This document shows positions 1 to 11,525 of a stretch of 64,000 nucleotides of DNA, one piece after another. Positions within the stretch are counted from its first letter, which is position 1. Every line of letters begins with the position of its first letter. The position numbers were made by a program, and so were the translations under genes. This stretch comes from Vigna angularis (taxonomy: Eukaryota > Streptophyta > Magnoliopsida > Fabales > Fabaceae): the NCBI RefSeq assembly GCF_016808095.1, contig NC_068971.1, forward strand, positions 29,533,631 to 29,597,630, written 5' to 3'. The notes under the pieces are model-generated. The model saw nothing but the letters and a program-made list of their open reading frames with translations. It searched no databases and was not told the origin of the DNA.

Positions 1-2756
1 TCCCTGGAACTCCATCTGAATGGTTCCCCTCACCTCAATAAGGACGAAAAGTAGCATAAGAGGATGAAAGACTGGACCTTTTAATTACATCGAACCTTGT
101 TGGCCGATAACTCGATGGTATCGGCTCATGGATGGTAGTTTACTGATTGGAGTCAGTTTCAGCCTTTCTAGTAGTTGGAGTTTGTGGAACAAGTTGTAGA
201 GATCCCATCGTTTCTAGTACTTGTAGAGAATCCACACCAGTAAGAAATAGCTTTAGTTGTTGTTGGAAGTGACCTAGACATATTTCTATTAAGAGGTCCT
301 TGCCCTTTTCTTCCGCTAGGTTAGTTGGGAAGTCCTTAACTTAATAAGGTAGGGGAAGTCGAGTCCCTTATCTTCGACAAGCCTCGATCTGCGCTTTCAC
401 TTTAAAGAAAGAATCGCTGAAGACATATTCTTTTTTTCGGTTGAGTAAGGGCTACTTCACTCCTCTCCCTCTGGTCGAGCTACTCCGCTCCTAAGGATCG
501 AAAGAGAAAACAACGCTTGCTGCAAGGAGATTCTAAATATATATATTTTTGAGTGTATAAAATATCTATTCAAGACTTGCATGCAGGCCTCACAGCAAGC
601 CTTGAATTTGAGCTCTATAGATTCTCCAATTCTTATCTTAGTAAATCTTGCTTGTAATCAGAGGAGAGGAACATTTAGGAGAGATTATCAATTCTAGAGA
701 AAAGCAAGGTTTGGAATATAACTTCTAATCTTTATAGATAGGGGGTTCAATCTCTTCCTTTCCCCCTATACTCTATTTAGCCCTTACCACATTATATTCC
801 CCCCCTTGGGTCAATAAGTTGCTTTAATTCCCTCTCGGCGAATAGTCTTCATTTTATCTCTCTCTTCCCTCTTGTGGAGCCCCTATAGATGTAAAGGTTC
901 CGAAGGCTCCAACAGGCTCTAAGTAAGTGAATATCTCCTTCCCGCCCACCTTAAAGTTCAAGAGTCGTAAGTAAAGAGATCTTTCCTAGAGGTAAGTAAA
1001 GGATTCCTTTTGGCCTTCTGCTCTAGTAGCTAAGTCACTCTTCTCTTTCCTTTAGTAGGAATAGAAAAGTCTCACTCTTGCCCTTAATAGGAATCCAAAT
1101 GCGGAGGTGAGCTTGTTTTAAGTCATAAAGGGAATAGGTTTCTATCTCACTGAATGCCCTTACCTACTAATAATAGAAAGAGACGGAGACCACAGCTTGA
1201 TACGAGTACGAACTATACCACAGCCTATAAGCGTCGAAAGCCCAAGTAAAGGAGCTCTCTCAAACAGGGAACTCGAAAGCCTAATGCGAGGGTTCTAAAC
1301 CCCCTCTATCCCACGTTGAGATTTTATAAAAAGGTGGGCTTGGGCACAAGCTAAACTTCTTCGATTAGGCTACCACCCGAGGCTTGGTTTCGCTGAGTAT
1401 GGGATTCGCTACCCAATTAGTCTCCCTACGCTATTATATTAGGCACCTTTGGTCTAGGCTTTGTCCCAAAAGTCCACTTTGGATTGAGAACGTCCCACTG
1501 TGGATTCATAGACTGAACTTGATAGGTTCCACTTCGGAAAACCCCTCGAAACACAAGTCGCGTCACTGCATTCGTTCAGCCGGGTCGCCAAAGCAGTGGT
1601 GATGAAGGCTGACAAACACGATTGACCGGAACTGGAGTCTCACGAGGGATTTAGCAGTTCCGTAGCTACATATTCAGTCGAGCACATGTGACCGAGTCGC
1701 CCATACCTGAGCTCGAGAAAGATTCCTTATACTGATCGAGTCTCCTTCGTTTCATGAGAAGTGGAGACAACGTTTCACACCTTGCCTTCGCTAACAAAGC
1801 TGACAAGTGTATGAATAAAGTCGAAGCAGTGGGGAAGAAAAGGACTCGACTTAACGGTTCGGTTTCCCTTGTTACTCTGGAAATGATGGAAGTTGCTCTT
1901 CTTCCTCTTAGCATTAGCGACTCTGAGCTCATAGGGAGCTGGGAATGAGCTTGGTTAGCTAGGACTAAGAAGGGATAGAGTTGAAAGAGAGGATTTGATT
2001 AGCGCGCCTTTTGCTTGTCCGTTCCTGACTCTGTCGATGGTACTCGAGATTGCCTTTTTTTTTGTTCGAAATCGATATCTTCCTATTGCCTTTGAGAAAG
2101 GGAACGAAGTAGTTCCTTCTATTGTCACAAGAATTGTTCAAGTTGAATGCGAATAATCGATTGAATCCGATCTTTGAAGACTTGAAGGACTAGTGTCCAA
2201 TCCCGGCCGATGTAGAGTAGTCCCTTTTGGGCAGCACTTCCTCGTAGGGAACTACCCATTGTCCTTCTTTCTTGTGGTGGAACCTAGGATTCACCCTCCC
2301 ATAAGTTATTATCGCCAAAACAAAAAAAAGACATATGGAATTTACCACAAGAGTCAAACTATAATAGTCTCCGACTCATATGGCGGCGGGGGCTGTGTTC
2401 CCCTCTCTTTCGTCGGTTAAGTGCTGGATGGGGAATGCATAGGTCGGCTATGTCCCTAAACCTCCCTCCTGGCTTCCCTGTCACGTCTGAACGTAATCAG
2501 AGAAGATTTGCCCAAGCACCACCTTGTGATCATAAAGATTAATATCCAATACAATCACAGGAAAAAGTACGTGAAAAAAATCGTCACGTATCCGGGTCGT
2601 ACGCCTGGAACAGTCGTACAATTTCGGCGATTCAAAAAAAAGGAGTATATCCCTCTCCCTTAGTGTCTTTCCACTTCCCTCGTTCAGGAACAAACCCTTC
2701 GCCTAAATATTTTGAATTTCGGCCTGGTTTTTCCCCACTAACCAATTACGTTACGA

Positions 2757-3308
2757 CTACTGAACAAACTTGGTTGACGAACATGGTTTATGTGGCGCTA
2801 ATGTAGCGGCTTGTCGAGCATTTGACAAACTCACACCATCCATTTCAAATAGGACTTATCCCGTGGACACACAAGCAATCCAAGTCGTAGGATTTTGTTT
2901 TCCTCTTCCCATTCTTACTTTTGTAGGTTTCCCGGTAATAAGGATATCTGCGAAAACTCTTACCCATATCTTACCATTTTTTCGGGATTGTCCACTCATA
3001 GCACGATGGAAGTGTCCGATTATAGCCCGACGTGCTGCTTCAGTGGCTCGATATGAAAGACGCCCAGCTCTACAACTTTGAGTGCCATATCTTCCAAAAC
3101 CAAGTTTTGTTCCGTCTGGTTTGCAACCCCTACTACATTTGTCTTTACAATATTTACTAAATTTCGTACGTTTCAGATATAGCACGTCCCCCCTTTTTTT
3201 TACTATATGAAATCCACACTTTGACACCTGAGATTCCGTAACGAGTAGATACTTCCGCAGAAGCATAATTGATTTTATGGTTAAATACATTATGAGATGT
3301 TTTTCCAT
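2757..3308 (-). pseudogene. rpl16: Mitochondrial ribosomal protein L16 pseudogene
   Basis: The minus-strand frame from 3308 to the TAG at 2757-2759 (184 codons) reads as plant mitochondrial L16, a large-subunit ribosomal protein. Recognisable parts are SRGCKPDGTKLGFGRYGTQS, the RAGRLSYRATEAARRAI segment and a C-terminus ending CSSTKFVQ. The length fits the family. A TAA at 2856-2858 interrupts the C-terminal part where the family has Gln, consistent with a C-to-T change (CAA to TAA). Several other residues differ from what I recall of the family. The 5' end overlaps the 3' end of rps3 in another frame, as in plant mitochondrial genomes where the two are co-transcribed. A nuclear pseudogene is inferred from the stop codons and the surrounding nuclear repeats. 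Confidence 0.88.
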
Positions 3309-3420
3309 ACTTTCCGCATTCAGTTTTAGCTATTTCTGCACCTTCTGATCAACCTGAACCACATATACGGATCCCCTCAACCTCTTTTTTCATTACTAAT
3401 GGAATATCCTTAACTATTGT
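3157..3420 (-). pseudogene. rps3: Mitochondrial ribosomal protein S3 pseudogene, 3' fragment
   Basis: Minus-strand reading frame ending at TAG 3157-3159. It encodes the C-terminus of plant mitochondrial S3, including [20 protein letters not shown], a [12 protein letters not shown] segment and a lysine-rich tail. A TGA at 3349-3351 interrupts it where the family has Arg (CGA to TGA). Only about 88 codons remain; the upstream part of this long mitochondrial gene is lost at the junction with the LTR near 3420. It overlaps rpl16 in a different frame. Small-subunit ribosomal protein role is known for the family; no function is expected here. Confidence 0.85.
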
Positions 3421-4464
3421 AGTTTATCTTAATTTTAATTTTAATTTTAGGTCATTTTGTAGGACAGGCCCATTAGGAGGACATTTTTGGTCTTTTGGTT
3501 AGTATAAAAACCTAAAAGCAGATTTCTCTAGAACTCTCCCAGCCACCACTTAGAGTTTCAGTTCTTGGGAGCTTCTTCTTCTTCTTCCTCCCCCTTGGGG
3601 GAGGTTTAGGTTTTGCTTTCATTCCCGTTTTCATGTATTGAACTCAGTTTCTTTGCAATGTCATAGTTGAATCTGTTTCTGCACTCAAGTTTCTTCTTCA
3701 TTGTACGCTTTTACTGTTCATTTGCTGCTGCCAATCGGTTTTCTACTATTCATTTCCTCATTTCTTCTTCCCATTCGGTCTTTTTACTGTTCATTGTTGC
3801 GTTCTACTGTTCATTTCGTCCTCTTTACTGTTGTAGTTCGTCATTTTACTGTTCACTGGCGTTTTCTATTTCTGGTGCATTTTCCAATTGCAAATTCACA
3901 TTCTACTGTTTAAGTTTCGTTTTGCTGCACTGTTCCAGCGTTTAATTCACTGCATTTTTGTTTCTGTTGCGTTTTAAATTTTGCACGTTACTGTTTCTGC
4001 ATTTACTGAAATTACCGTTCGATTTTTCATTGATACCATTCGGATTGTCTTCGTTTCTTGTTTAGTTTTCCATTCTCATTTCCATTGCTTGTTTCTTCGT
4101 ACCGTTCGGTTTCCTCGTCAGGACCGTTCGGCCTTGTGAGCATAATCGTTCGGTCTCTAACACAGTTGTTGTTAGAACTGTTCGGCATTGTGAACAGGAC
4201 CGTTTGGCCTTGTGAAGGACCGTTCGGATTTTACTGTTTTCCATATTTACTTCAATTCTTTCAATTTTGTTTAGTTATGTTTAAATTCCAGTTTCAATTT
4301 AGTTCATTTCTATTTGCAAAAACACTTTCAAACCCCCCTACTACGTGTTTGACCTAAGACTCAAACCACATTTGATCCTTGAGAGACGACCTAGGAGTTA
4401 CTTCCTAGTCTATACTGCATTATTATTGCACATCAAATTTGCATGGGCCGCGACAGCCCCATCA
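3421..4464 (+). repeat. Element A 5' LTR (3' portion; type-1 LTR)
   Basis: Ends with gggccgcgacagccccatca immediately before the primer site. It matches 8400-8690 at its start, and the end regions of the LTRs at 12441 (-), 17817 (+), 21507 (+) and 27892 (+). It holds a TATAAAA box at 3503-3509, a pyrimidine-rich stretch after it, and a cluster of CCGTTCGG-type motifs at about 4080-4225. The open frames in this part (3667-3945, 4058-4357) are T-rich LTR sequence, not genes. Confidence 0.82.
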
Positions 4465-4469
4465 AATTT

Positions 4470-4487
4470 TGGTATCATTACCGGGGA
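4470..4487 (+). other. Primer binding site, tRNA-Asp type, CpG-decayed
   Basis: TGGTATCATTACCGGGGA lies 5 bases after the LTR end. It differs from the tRNA-Asp complement TGGCGCCGTTGCCGGGGA (seen intact at 29533) at four positions, all transitions at CpG-containing positions, as expected from 5-methylcytosine decay. Confidence 0.8.
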
Positions 4488-4650
4488 CCAACGGTTCGGT
4501 CTTAGGTCTTTTGTTGTGTTAGTGTGTGTTGTGTTTTGTCTTGTGTTGTGAGTGTGTTGTTTTGTTTTTTGTGTGTTGTCATGTGTGTTTCATTTAGATA
4601 GCTTTAGTTGCATATTTTTACTGCATTCTTCCTTTTCCCCTTCCTTCTGC

Positions 4651-6258
4651 ATGTCTACCTACTTTGGTTATGTAAATACTAGTTCTTCTGCCAATGCCTA
4701 TGATTATGATTCTCCTTCTACATGTTACTCTGATTGTGATGTATATTCTGCATATTTCTATGTTGAGAACAATATGGCTCATCCTCCAACTCCTGAGAGT
4801 GCTTTTTGGGAGCCAGTTTCACTTAATGAGGATGATGTTCATTGCGTTCTCACCTCTGGACTGATACATTTGCTGCCTAAGTTTCATGGTTTTGCAGGTG
4901 AATGACCACATAGACATTTGGAGGAGTTACACATCATTTGCTCTTCAGTGAAACCTCCACATGTCCTTGATGATCACATCTTCTTAAGGGCATTTCCGCA
5001 CTCATTACAAGGAGTAGCAAGGGATTGGTTGTATTGTCTTCCTCCAGGATCCATCACCTCTTGGGAAGATCTTAGGAGATTGTTCTTGGATGAATTCTTC
5101 CCTACTCAGTATGGTTACAACAACAATCCTGGATGGAATGACCCTAACCTGGGATGGTATGGTACTCCACAACAACATCAATATCAAGAACCATCATTTT
5201 AGGATACTTGTATGCCTCAACCAGTGCAGCAATACCAGAGTCAGCAACATGATGCTCTTGCCCAAATATCTCCTTAGCCTTCTACTTCTAAGCCTACATT
5301 GGAAGAGTTATTGAGGCAAATGGCCATGCAGAACATTCAGTTCATGCAAGAGACCAGAGCTTGACTGATCAGATGGGGCAGATGGCCACTCAGCTTAATA
5401 AGGAACAGTTTCAAGATATCAGTGTCATCCACATAAGCGATGGGGAGCAGAGTCATGAGCTTACTACTACGCCACCTACTTTCCAACCCTCTTATGTCCC
5501 CACTCTTGCATCTAAGGAGACTGATGAAGATTTTAAGGAACAGGCAGATATGGGAAACACTTTTGAGATAGGTGGACCATCATCATCTTCCACCACTTCA
5601 ACCATATTTAGGGAAGTGGAGGTAAACATACCTCAGTTTGATTATGTTGTTGATGATTATGTTGTTCATGATTATGCAGTTGATAGGTATGTTGATGATT
5701 ATATTGTTTATGAGCATGCTTTTAATTCTCCATGCACTGAACATGAATTTGAGTCTGTTGTTGATATTGCTTCTAAATTTGAACTTGATTCATGTTCTGA
5801 GGGTATATCTGAGGGTCAGCCTGTTACACTGGAATTGGGTGTTATACCCCTGCATGTCATTTCTTTGGAGCCACATTGCACTAACCATGTTGCAGGAGGT
5901 ACACATAAATTTGATCAAAAAACACCCACGGTGGAAGACAAGGTGCGAGTCTACAAAACAGCTTGAGTATCAACAGGCACCGGCTGAACCCGCTCATCAA
6001 CAATCTTTGCTTCTTAGATCCAGCTGTGGAAGACATTTCCCTACTAGATCAAATCTGGAGGATGAAGCAATTCTTCCTCAACACTTCCTTGCTGGATCTA
6101 GTAGTGGAAAACATCGCCCTGCTAGTCCAAAATTGGCAACTGCCACCATGACTCAGGGGAGTTTTCTTTTCCCTTCTCCCCATTTCCCTACTTTTATTGC
6201 ACTTGTCCATGATCTGTTCACTGTTTTGATTTCTGATCTTATGCTTATGACACATTGA
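4651..6258 (+). pseudogene. Element A gag/pol remnant with large internal deletions
   Basis: From the ATG at 4651 a gag-like frame runs with a stop at 4903 (TGC-type to TGA) and another at 5200. The Athila gag core is visible: LPKFHGFAGE, then HIICSSVKPP and FPHSLQGVARDWLY, matching element C at 22060-22230. After FFP (about 5100) the frame jumps to a proline/glutamine-rich gag tail, so the zinc knuckle and middle of gag are deleted. From 5361 a new frame carries the gag C-terminus, then aspartate/valine-rich sequence and a segment (about 5840-5930) equivalent to the linker before RT in element C. Protease and all of RT, RNase H and integrase are missing. The tail 5966-6258 is not recognised. 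Structural protein role of gag is known for the family; this copy cannot be functional. Confidence 0.72.
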
Positions 6259-7625
6259 GGATTGTGTAGTTTAAGTGTGGTTTATTGGGGGAGATTTTGA
6301 TTTTTCTTTGTTAGTTTTTGTTTTCTTTGTTATAATATTTCTTTTCTAGGTTTTTTTTGTTCTGTTTTAAGCTTGTGTATTGTGTACAGTTTTTCATGAT
6401 TCTCTTCAATTCTGGATTTTGTTTAAGTTGTAGACTCGTCTTTCACTTCACTCGATTGATACTTATGGTTTGAAATTCTTGTTTTTCTTTGCTTAGGAAG
6501 ATGAGTATGATGTTTGAGAGGTTGATTTGATTGTGACTATTACCCTGTGTGAGATTTGAGCCACTTTATGTTCTTTCTTGTGTGATATGTCTCTTGATTG
6601 CTTGCACACATGCCTTGGCTTGACTCTTTTGAAGATTATTGATTGATATGCATGTTTTGAAGTGATAAAGGCAATTTTGTTCTTGAGCCTCTCCAGCCAA
6701 ATAAGCCTCCCTTGTTTTGATCCTTTGATAACCCCTTTGAGCCTATGTTTTTCCCCTGTTCTTTGTTTTCAAGCTCATTAATCACCCTTAAGTGAAAAAC
6801 CATGATCACCTTAGCCTTAGGGAATTTTGGAGCTTTGGAAGTGTTTTGGGAACAAGTGTGGTCTTCTTGGGGGGATTTTGATGAATTGGCTAGTTGGTTC
6901 CTCTTCTTCGTTGTTTTGTATATATGTATGCATCTTGTCTCTTACAATTGTGTTCTAAAAAGAGAGAAAAGAAAAGAGACAAGATGAGAAAAAAAATGTA
7001 GAGAAAAATGAGAAAAAATAAAAAAAATTTGAATAATGGAGTCAAGAAGAGGATTGAAGTAGAGGTTTCGGGTGTGATTTCATTGCATATTCACTTGTTC
7101 CCCATTGCTCCTCTATTCTTTTTGGTTTGTAGCTTCTCATCCACATTATATCCTCCCTTTTCCTTGGCCCCATTATATCCATGAAAAGACCTTTTGATTT
7201 GAACATGCATATGTTTTGAGTGTTGATATTAGAGGCTTGCCAAGTCTGTTTGTGTTTGCTTTCTTGAGTGCATTGAGTTGACATTGCTTACCTTATACAC
7301 TTGAGAGAAACACGATAGTGCATCTGTAAGGTTTTTTTGCTTTTGGATTCACCTCTTAAGCTGATTGATTATGTTACCATGTTTTGGAATTGCTTGGATA
7401 ACTACCATGAGTATTTGTTTCCTCTGTTTATCTCTGTGTTGGATGTTGTCTACTCCTTTCCTTTTTCAGAATCATTGGGGATTGTGTAAATCTGCTTTGT
7501 GTCTTTGGCGTCTTTTTCTTTTTATTTCCTAAAGATTGTGTCACACTCTTGATGTATTTAGAATGGTTCCTTGTTCTGCGTCTTGATTTTGCCCAGGAGT
7601 GCAAAAGACTAAGTGTGGTCTATTT
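6259..7625 (+). other. Element A 3' untranslated region
   Basis: T-rich, gene-free sequence between the coding remnant and the 3' LTR. It contains Athila-type phrases such as ggattgtgtagtttaagtgtgg (6260s) and a second similar phrase near 7478. Between about 6960 and 7030 there is a purine-rich run. The end just before 7626 (aagtgtggtc) is where the polypurine primer would lie. No coding signal recognised. Confidence 0.6.
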
Positions 7626-8690
7626 TGATGAGTCACCATTCTTCATTATACACTTAGCTTTTCGCACCATATTTTGTTAGTGAAGTGTGTTTAATTCTCC
7701 ATTTTTATCTCTTTTTCACTATTTGGACTTAATTTCAAGACTAATTCTTATTTTAATTAATTTGAATTATTTGGGCTTAATTATTTCAATCATATGTGCA
7801 GGACAGTCATTGTTTGAGGAGTTGAGAAAAGGTTTGACTGGACTCTTGACTGAACGGTCTGTGTCAAAGACTTGACCGAACGGTTTGTCAAAGACATGAC
7901 CGAACGGTCCTCTGAAGGCTTTACCGAACGGTCTAGTGAAGGCTATACCGAACGGCCTAATCACTGTTGCACCGAATTATCAGTGAAATATGTAGAGCAT
8001 GCTGACCTAACGGTCTGATATAGTGATGAACCAAACGGCATACAACTTGTCTGAGCCCTTCATGACCGAACGGTCTGACAATGTGCTAGACCGAGCGGTC
8101 TGTTGAAGCCCATACCAAACAGCTGTTGAGAGCCTACACTAAATGGACGAGCACCAAAGAACCTAACGGTCTCAGCAATTGCTCTTGACCGAACGGCTTG
8201 TGAAGACCATTGCACACCATTTTCTGAGCCTACAGAGCATCGATGAACCGAACGGTCTGATCTATTCATGACCAAACGGTCAGTTAAGGTGACTAGAGAA
8301 ACTCAACATCAGTGTTGGAAGCATATTTTGGACTTCTAGAATGTGGCCACGTCATTCTCCATTTTCCACAGCAATATTGTATTTCAATCTCATTTTTACT
8401 TAGGACTTTGGACCTAATTTTAGGTTTTTTTGTAGGAGAGGCCCATTACGAGGACATTTTTGGTCTTTTGGTTAATATAAAACCCTAAAAGCATATTTCT
8501 CTAGAACTTTCCCAGCCGCCACTTAGAATTTCAGTTCTTGAGAGCTTCTTCTTCTTCCTCCTCACCTTGGGGGAGGTTTAGGTTTTGCTTTCATTCCCAT
8601 TTTCATGTATTGAACTTAGTTTCTTTACAATTTCAAAGTTGAATTTGTTTCTGCACTCAAGTTTCTTCTTCATTTTACGCTTTTACTGCA
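7626..8690 (+). repeat. Element A 3' LTR (5' portion; type-1 LTR)
   Basis: Starts TGATGAGTCACC, the same start as S1 (16324) and, in reverse, M (14132). Between 7845 and 8285 it has about a dozen dispersed copies of accgaacggtc-like motifs. A TATAAAA box lies at 8476-8482, overlapping a telo-box-like aaccctaaa. The LTR stops at about 8690 in the middle of the sequence that continues past 3705 in the 5' copy; it is joined there to the leader of element B in opposite orientation. Confidence 0.8.
8476..8482 (+). promoter_or_regulatory. TATA-like box of type-1 LTR
   Basis: TATAAAA followed by ccctaaaag. The same box is at 3503-3509 in the 5' LTR copy, about 30 bases before a conserved pyrimidine/AG-rich transcript-like segment. 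Promoter role is inferred from its LTR position. Confidence 0.45.
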
Positions 8691-8869
8691 AAAACTAGAC
8701 AGAAAACCCTAGAAAACACTGTTAGCACAAAAACCAAAACAACTGACACTAAAGACAAATTAAAATTAAGATAAAAAATAAAAATAAAAATAAAGTTAAA
8801 GTTAATCAAGAATCACACAAATAAAATAGTTTAAACCGTGAGTCCCCGACAATGGCGCCAAAAACTTGT
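8691..8869 (-). other. Element B leader with primer binding site
   Basis: Minus-strand copy of the leader seen in element J at 37092-37255. Primer site TGGCGCCATTGTCGGGGA at 8843-8860 (complement strand) matches tRNA-Asp with two transitions. The leader ends at a splice-acceptor-like tttttgcag at the 8690 junction. No coding sequence of B remains. Confidence 0.75.
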
Positions 8870-10195
8870 TGATGAATCGGCAAGTGTACCGAATCGCACA
8901 AGTAATATAAAATGGTAAGACCAAATATCGTGTCCCAAAGGACTCTCGGCACTAGACAATTGTGTGATAACTCGATTAATTAAAACTTAAAGAAAACGAG
9001 ATCAATGGTTTCATATGCAAAGATAGAAAATTAAATATGAATTCAGTTTGATCAATAGTAGAATAGCACAATGATGAACGGATGTTGTTTAATATGAGAC
9101 GAGTATGTTGTTGGGGTTAGATTTCACCAAGTTCCCTCTCATGTATATAAGAATTCTTCTTTATGCATTAATGTTAACGTCACTCACTAAATCACTTAAA
9201 CCCGATCCTTCGGCGAAATAAGCCTGTCCTCAATCACATTTCATACAATTCCTAGCATTCCTAGTAATTAAAATGTGAAGATCACGAGCTTTAAGATGAC
9301 CAAGACTCATACCCTCATCCCTGAGAAATATTACTTTTGGTAGTAATTCAACAAGAACCTGAATTGTAAGGAACCTCCCGACACTCATGCAATTCATACA
9401 TCACACTATGAATGAGTTAAACAAAGCATGTAATAATCACAGATGAATTACGCTAACAATTAATGAAAAAGAATATATTATTAAGAATCAATTCAAATAC
9501 ATTAGAGTTCACAAGGTTACATCATCCCCCAACAACAAACAGTTTAGATCACCATAGACATGGTGAAACTAGATGAACAATAGAGAAGAATCAGATAGAA
9601 AAGCCCTAAAAGTAGAAGATGGAAGCTCCCGCATCCAAATCCGCCTCCAAAGGGTGAAAGAATGTGCTGTTGTGCTCCTCCAACCAAAGATACAAAACCT
9701 AGGACATTTGGGTCCTTTAAATAGAGCGAAAACAGAACAGAAACAAAGCCGAAGCCCGTGTCACTAGCGCTCAAGCGCCCCACTTAGGGCGCCTTGGCGG
9801 TGAGCGATGGTTCCCTACGCTTAAGCCTCTGAAAGAGCGCCCAAGCTTCGTGCTTCTAGCGCTCAAGCGCCCCATAAGGGGCGCCCGAGCGATGAGCGAC
9901 ACTCTTCTGCGCTCAAGTCTCCAAAAAGGGCGCCCAAGCTTTGAGCACTCCTTCTTGTGGTGATTTTAAAGGCCTTTCTGAGCTCCATCTCCACGACACT
10001 TCATCTCTGCTTTCCATATTATCTCATTTCCTTCCAAAACAAGGGAATTTAGTCATAAAACCATCAAATTCAACCTCAACTCTCTTATTCACACAACTTA
10101 AAAGAAAACATGATTTTAAGCAAATTTCTAAGAAAAAAAGAGTGCATTTAGTTTCAAAATTACATCACAAATAACAGTATTTTCAACCGTTATGA
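8870..10195 (-). repeat. Element B 5' LTR (type-2a)
   Basis: Read on the minus strand it starts at TNATAACGGTTGAAAATACTG (10195, second base mutated from G) and ends CGATTCATCA (8870). It matches the J LTR at 35668-37091. It contains GC-rich palindromic motifs (gcgctcaagcgcc, ggcgcc) at 9765-9945. The short frames here (9573-9767, 9544-9783) are LTR sequence. Flanking 3a LTR sequence resumes at about 10196. Confidence 0.8.
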
Positions 10196-10503
10196 TTTTG
10201 CCACACATTTAAAGTTCAACCATAGTGCTTGTGACTTTCCTTTTCCAAAAACATATGTCATGCATACACATATAAAATCACATATTTCACACAATAATAT
10301 GCAATGAACAACAGAAACATGTTCTTAGATATGTTTTAATAGATTTATCACATTAAGGAAAAGCATATAACATGTAAACATAAAACATGTAACACAGAAT
10401 ACACATGTGTTATTAATTATGTGTTGTCATCATCATAAACTTAGATATCACTAAGATTGTGGGTTAAGCTAAACCTGTGCTCCCCCTATCAACAATCTCA
10501 ACA
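10196..10503 (-). repeat. Element K 3' LTR, 5' part (SIRE-like, type-3a)
   Basis: On the minus strand the LTR starts TGTTGAGATTGTTGATAGGG at 10503 and continues to the insertion point of B at 10196. It matches P (41309 on) and S3 (62028 downward). The rest of the LTR beyond B is not in the window. Confidence 0.75.
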
Positions 10504-11525
10504 ATCTCCCCCGTTTTTTTATGATAACCATGACTAATAATCAACCATGTTACACAAATCAATACAGATTATCAACCAATTACAGAAACATGATAATTCT
10601 CCCCCTTTGGGCATTAGAAAAAATGGTAAGCACATTGTAATTGATACATAGATAATCAAGCACAATATAGATGCATCAGATATAAACATTTTATGATGCT
10701 CCCCCTAACAATATTATTTACATGATTTAGGATATTCTCCCCCTTAATTGAAGACATGTAAAACAGTTCAATAATATGCAATACTCCCCTTATCATTATG
10801 CATGTTTCAATCTCAAAACACAAATGCACAATGTAGTAATCAGAGTATATACCAGAGCATGTAAAAGCATATTCCAAGTAATGTATCAAAGAAGATATGT
10901 AACAGTAATATCAGATCAAAAGTTGATATATTTTCAATCAGCAAAAAACAATTTAATCCCTTATTATCTCAAAATATGTATATCAGTTAAGCAAAGAGAT
11001 ATAAGAAGAATAAACAATCAACAGTATATAAAACAAGATTTAAAGATATTAGATATTCCAAGTTTGGAATCTTCAAACCCTTGTTGATACTCAAGCGATT
11101 TGAATCCAGTCATAATCGATTTCTTGCTATAGCATATTGTTGATTTTCCAGTTTCATCTAGCCAGCAAGTAATGTTCTTGCAAAACCTTTCATGGTCTTT
11201 CTAGATAAAGCATTTTAGAATCAATATATTATAGTAATTATCACAGATAATGTGTGAGTATGCAAAGATATGAATGTAATAGTAAAATGTAACACATTGT
11301 ATACACCATATAGTGTAATCGATATAATTCTATCAATTTTACTCAATCATAGATATAATTTTTCATACACAGATTGAGTTAAACATAAACTCTGGTTTCA
11401 TTGAAATTTAATCATGAATTACACTCAGATTAAAACAAGACAAAAATGCCATATAAAGCCAACAATACAAAAGAAACATAGAAAACACTACGATCAAAAC
11501 ACAACACTACAAATTTATTAATTTC
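10504..11525 (-). other. Element K 3' UTR and polypurine tract
   Basis: AT-rich gene-free stretch between the env-like C-terminus and the 3' LTR. The polypurine tract aaaaaaacgggggagat lies at 10504-10520 on the minus strand directly before the LTR. Another purine block (aaagggggaga-like) is at 10600-10615. The same 3' UTR, in plus orientation, is at 40600-41308. The frames at 10656-10889 and 10776-11087 are not conserved between the copies and are not called. Confidence 0.65.

Larger units (their letters stand above)
1..3420. other. Mitochondrial DNA insert in the nuclear genome (NUMT)
   Basis: This block differs from the rest of the window: it is more GC-rich, has few T/A runs, and its right end carries recognisable plant mitochondrial rps3-rpl16 on the minus strand with their usual overlap. 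The two genes each hold a nonsense codon, so the block is not functional organelle DNA. The part from 1 to about 2750 has the look of plant mitochondrial intergenic DNA, but I recognise no gene, rRNA or tRNA in it, and the short frames at 1384-1602, 1754-1948, 2193-2420 and 2481-2693 (-) are not convincing. The right edge at about 3420 abuts a truncated LTR. The left edge lies outside the window. Mitochondrial origin is firm for 2757-3420 and inferred for the rest. Confidence 0.75.
3421..8690 (+). mobile_element. Element A: decayed Athila/Calypso-like Ty3-gypsy retrotransposon
   Basis: Plus-strand element with a 5'-truncated 5' LTR (3421-4464), primer site (4470-4487), internally deleted gag/pol (4651-6258), long 3' UTR (6259-7625) and a 3'-truncated 3' LTR (7626-8690). 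The two LTR pieces overlap over the stretch with the TATA-like box and the (T/C)TTCTTC tract, which shows they are copies of one LTR. The 5' copy lacks its first part (the equivalent of 7626-8412), the 3' copy lacks its last part (the equivalent of about 3705-4464), so neither junction keeps a target duplication. The lineage comes from the tRNA-Asp primer site and gag similarity to element C. Confidence 0.8.

Noticed and set aside
1..2750. Possible mitochondrial tRNA or other genes
   Set aside because: No cloverleaf or protein I could recognise on either strand; short frames lack known motifs.
3667..4357. Overlapping open frames of 60-99 codons, phenylalanine/serine-rich
   Set aside because: They lie in the T-rich part of a type-1 LTR and are not kept as protein in the other copies.
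10776..11087. 103-codon frame
   Set aside because: Lies in the 3' UTR of element K on the wrong strand; not maintained in P's copy at 40600-41300.
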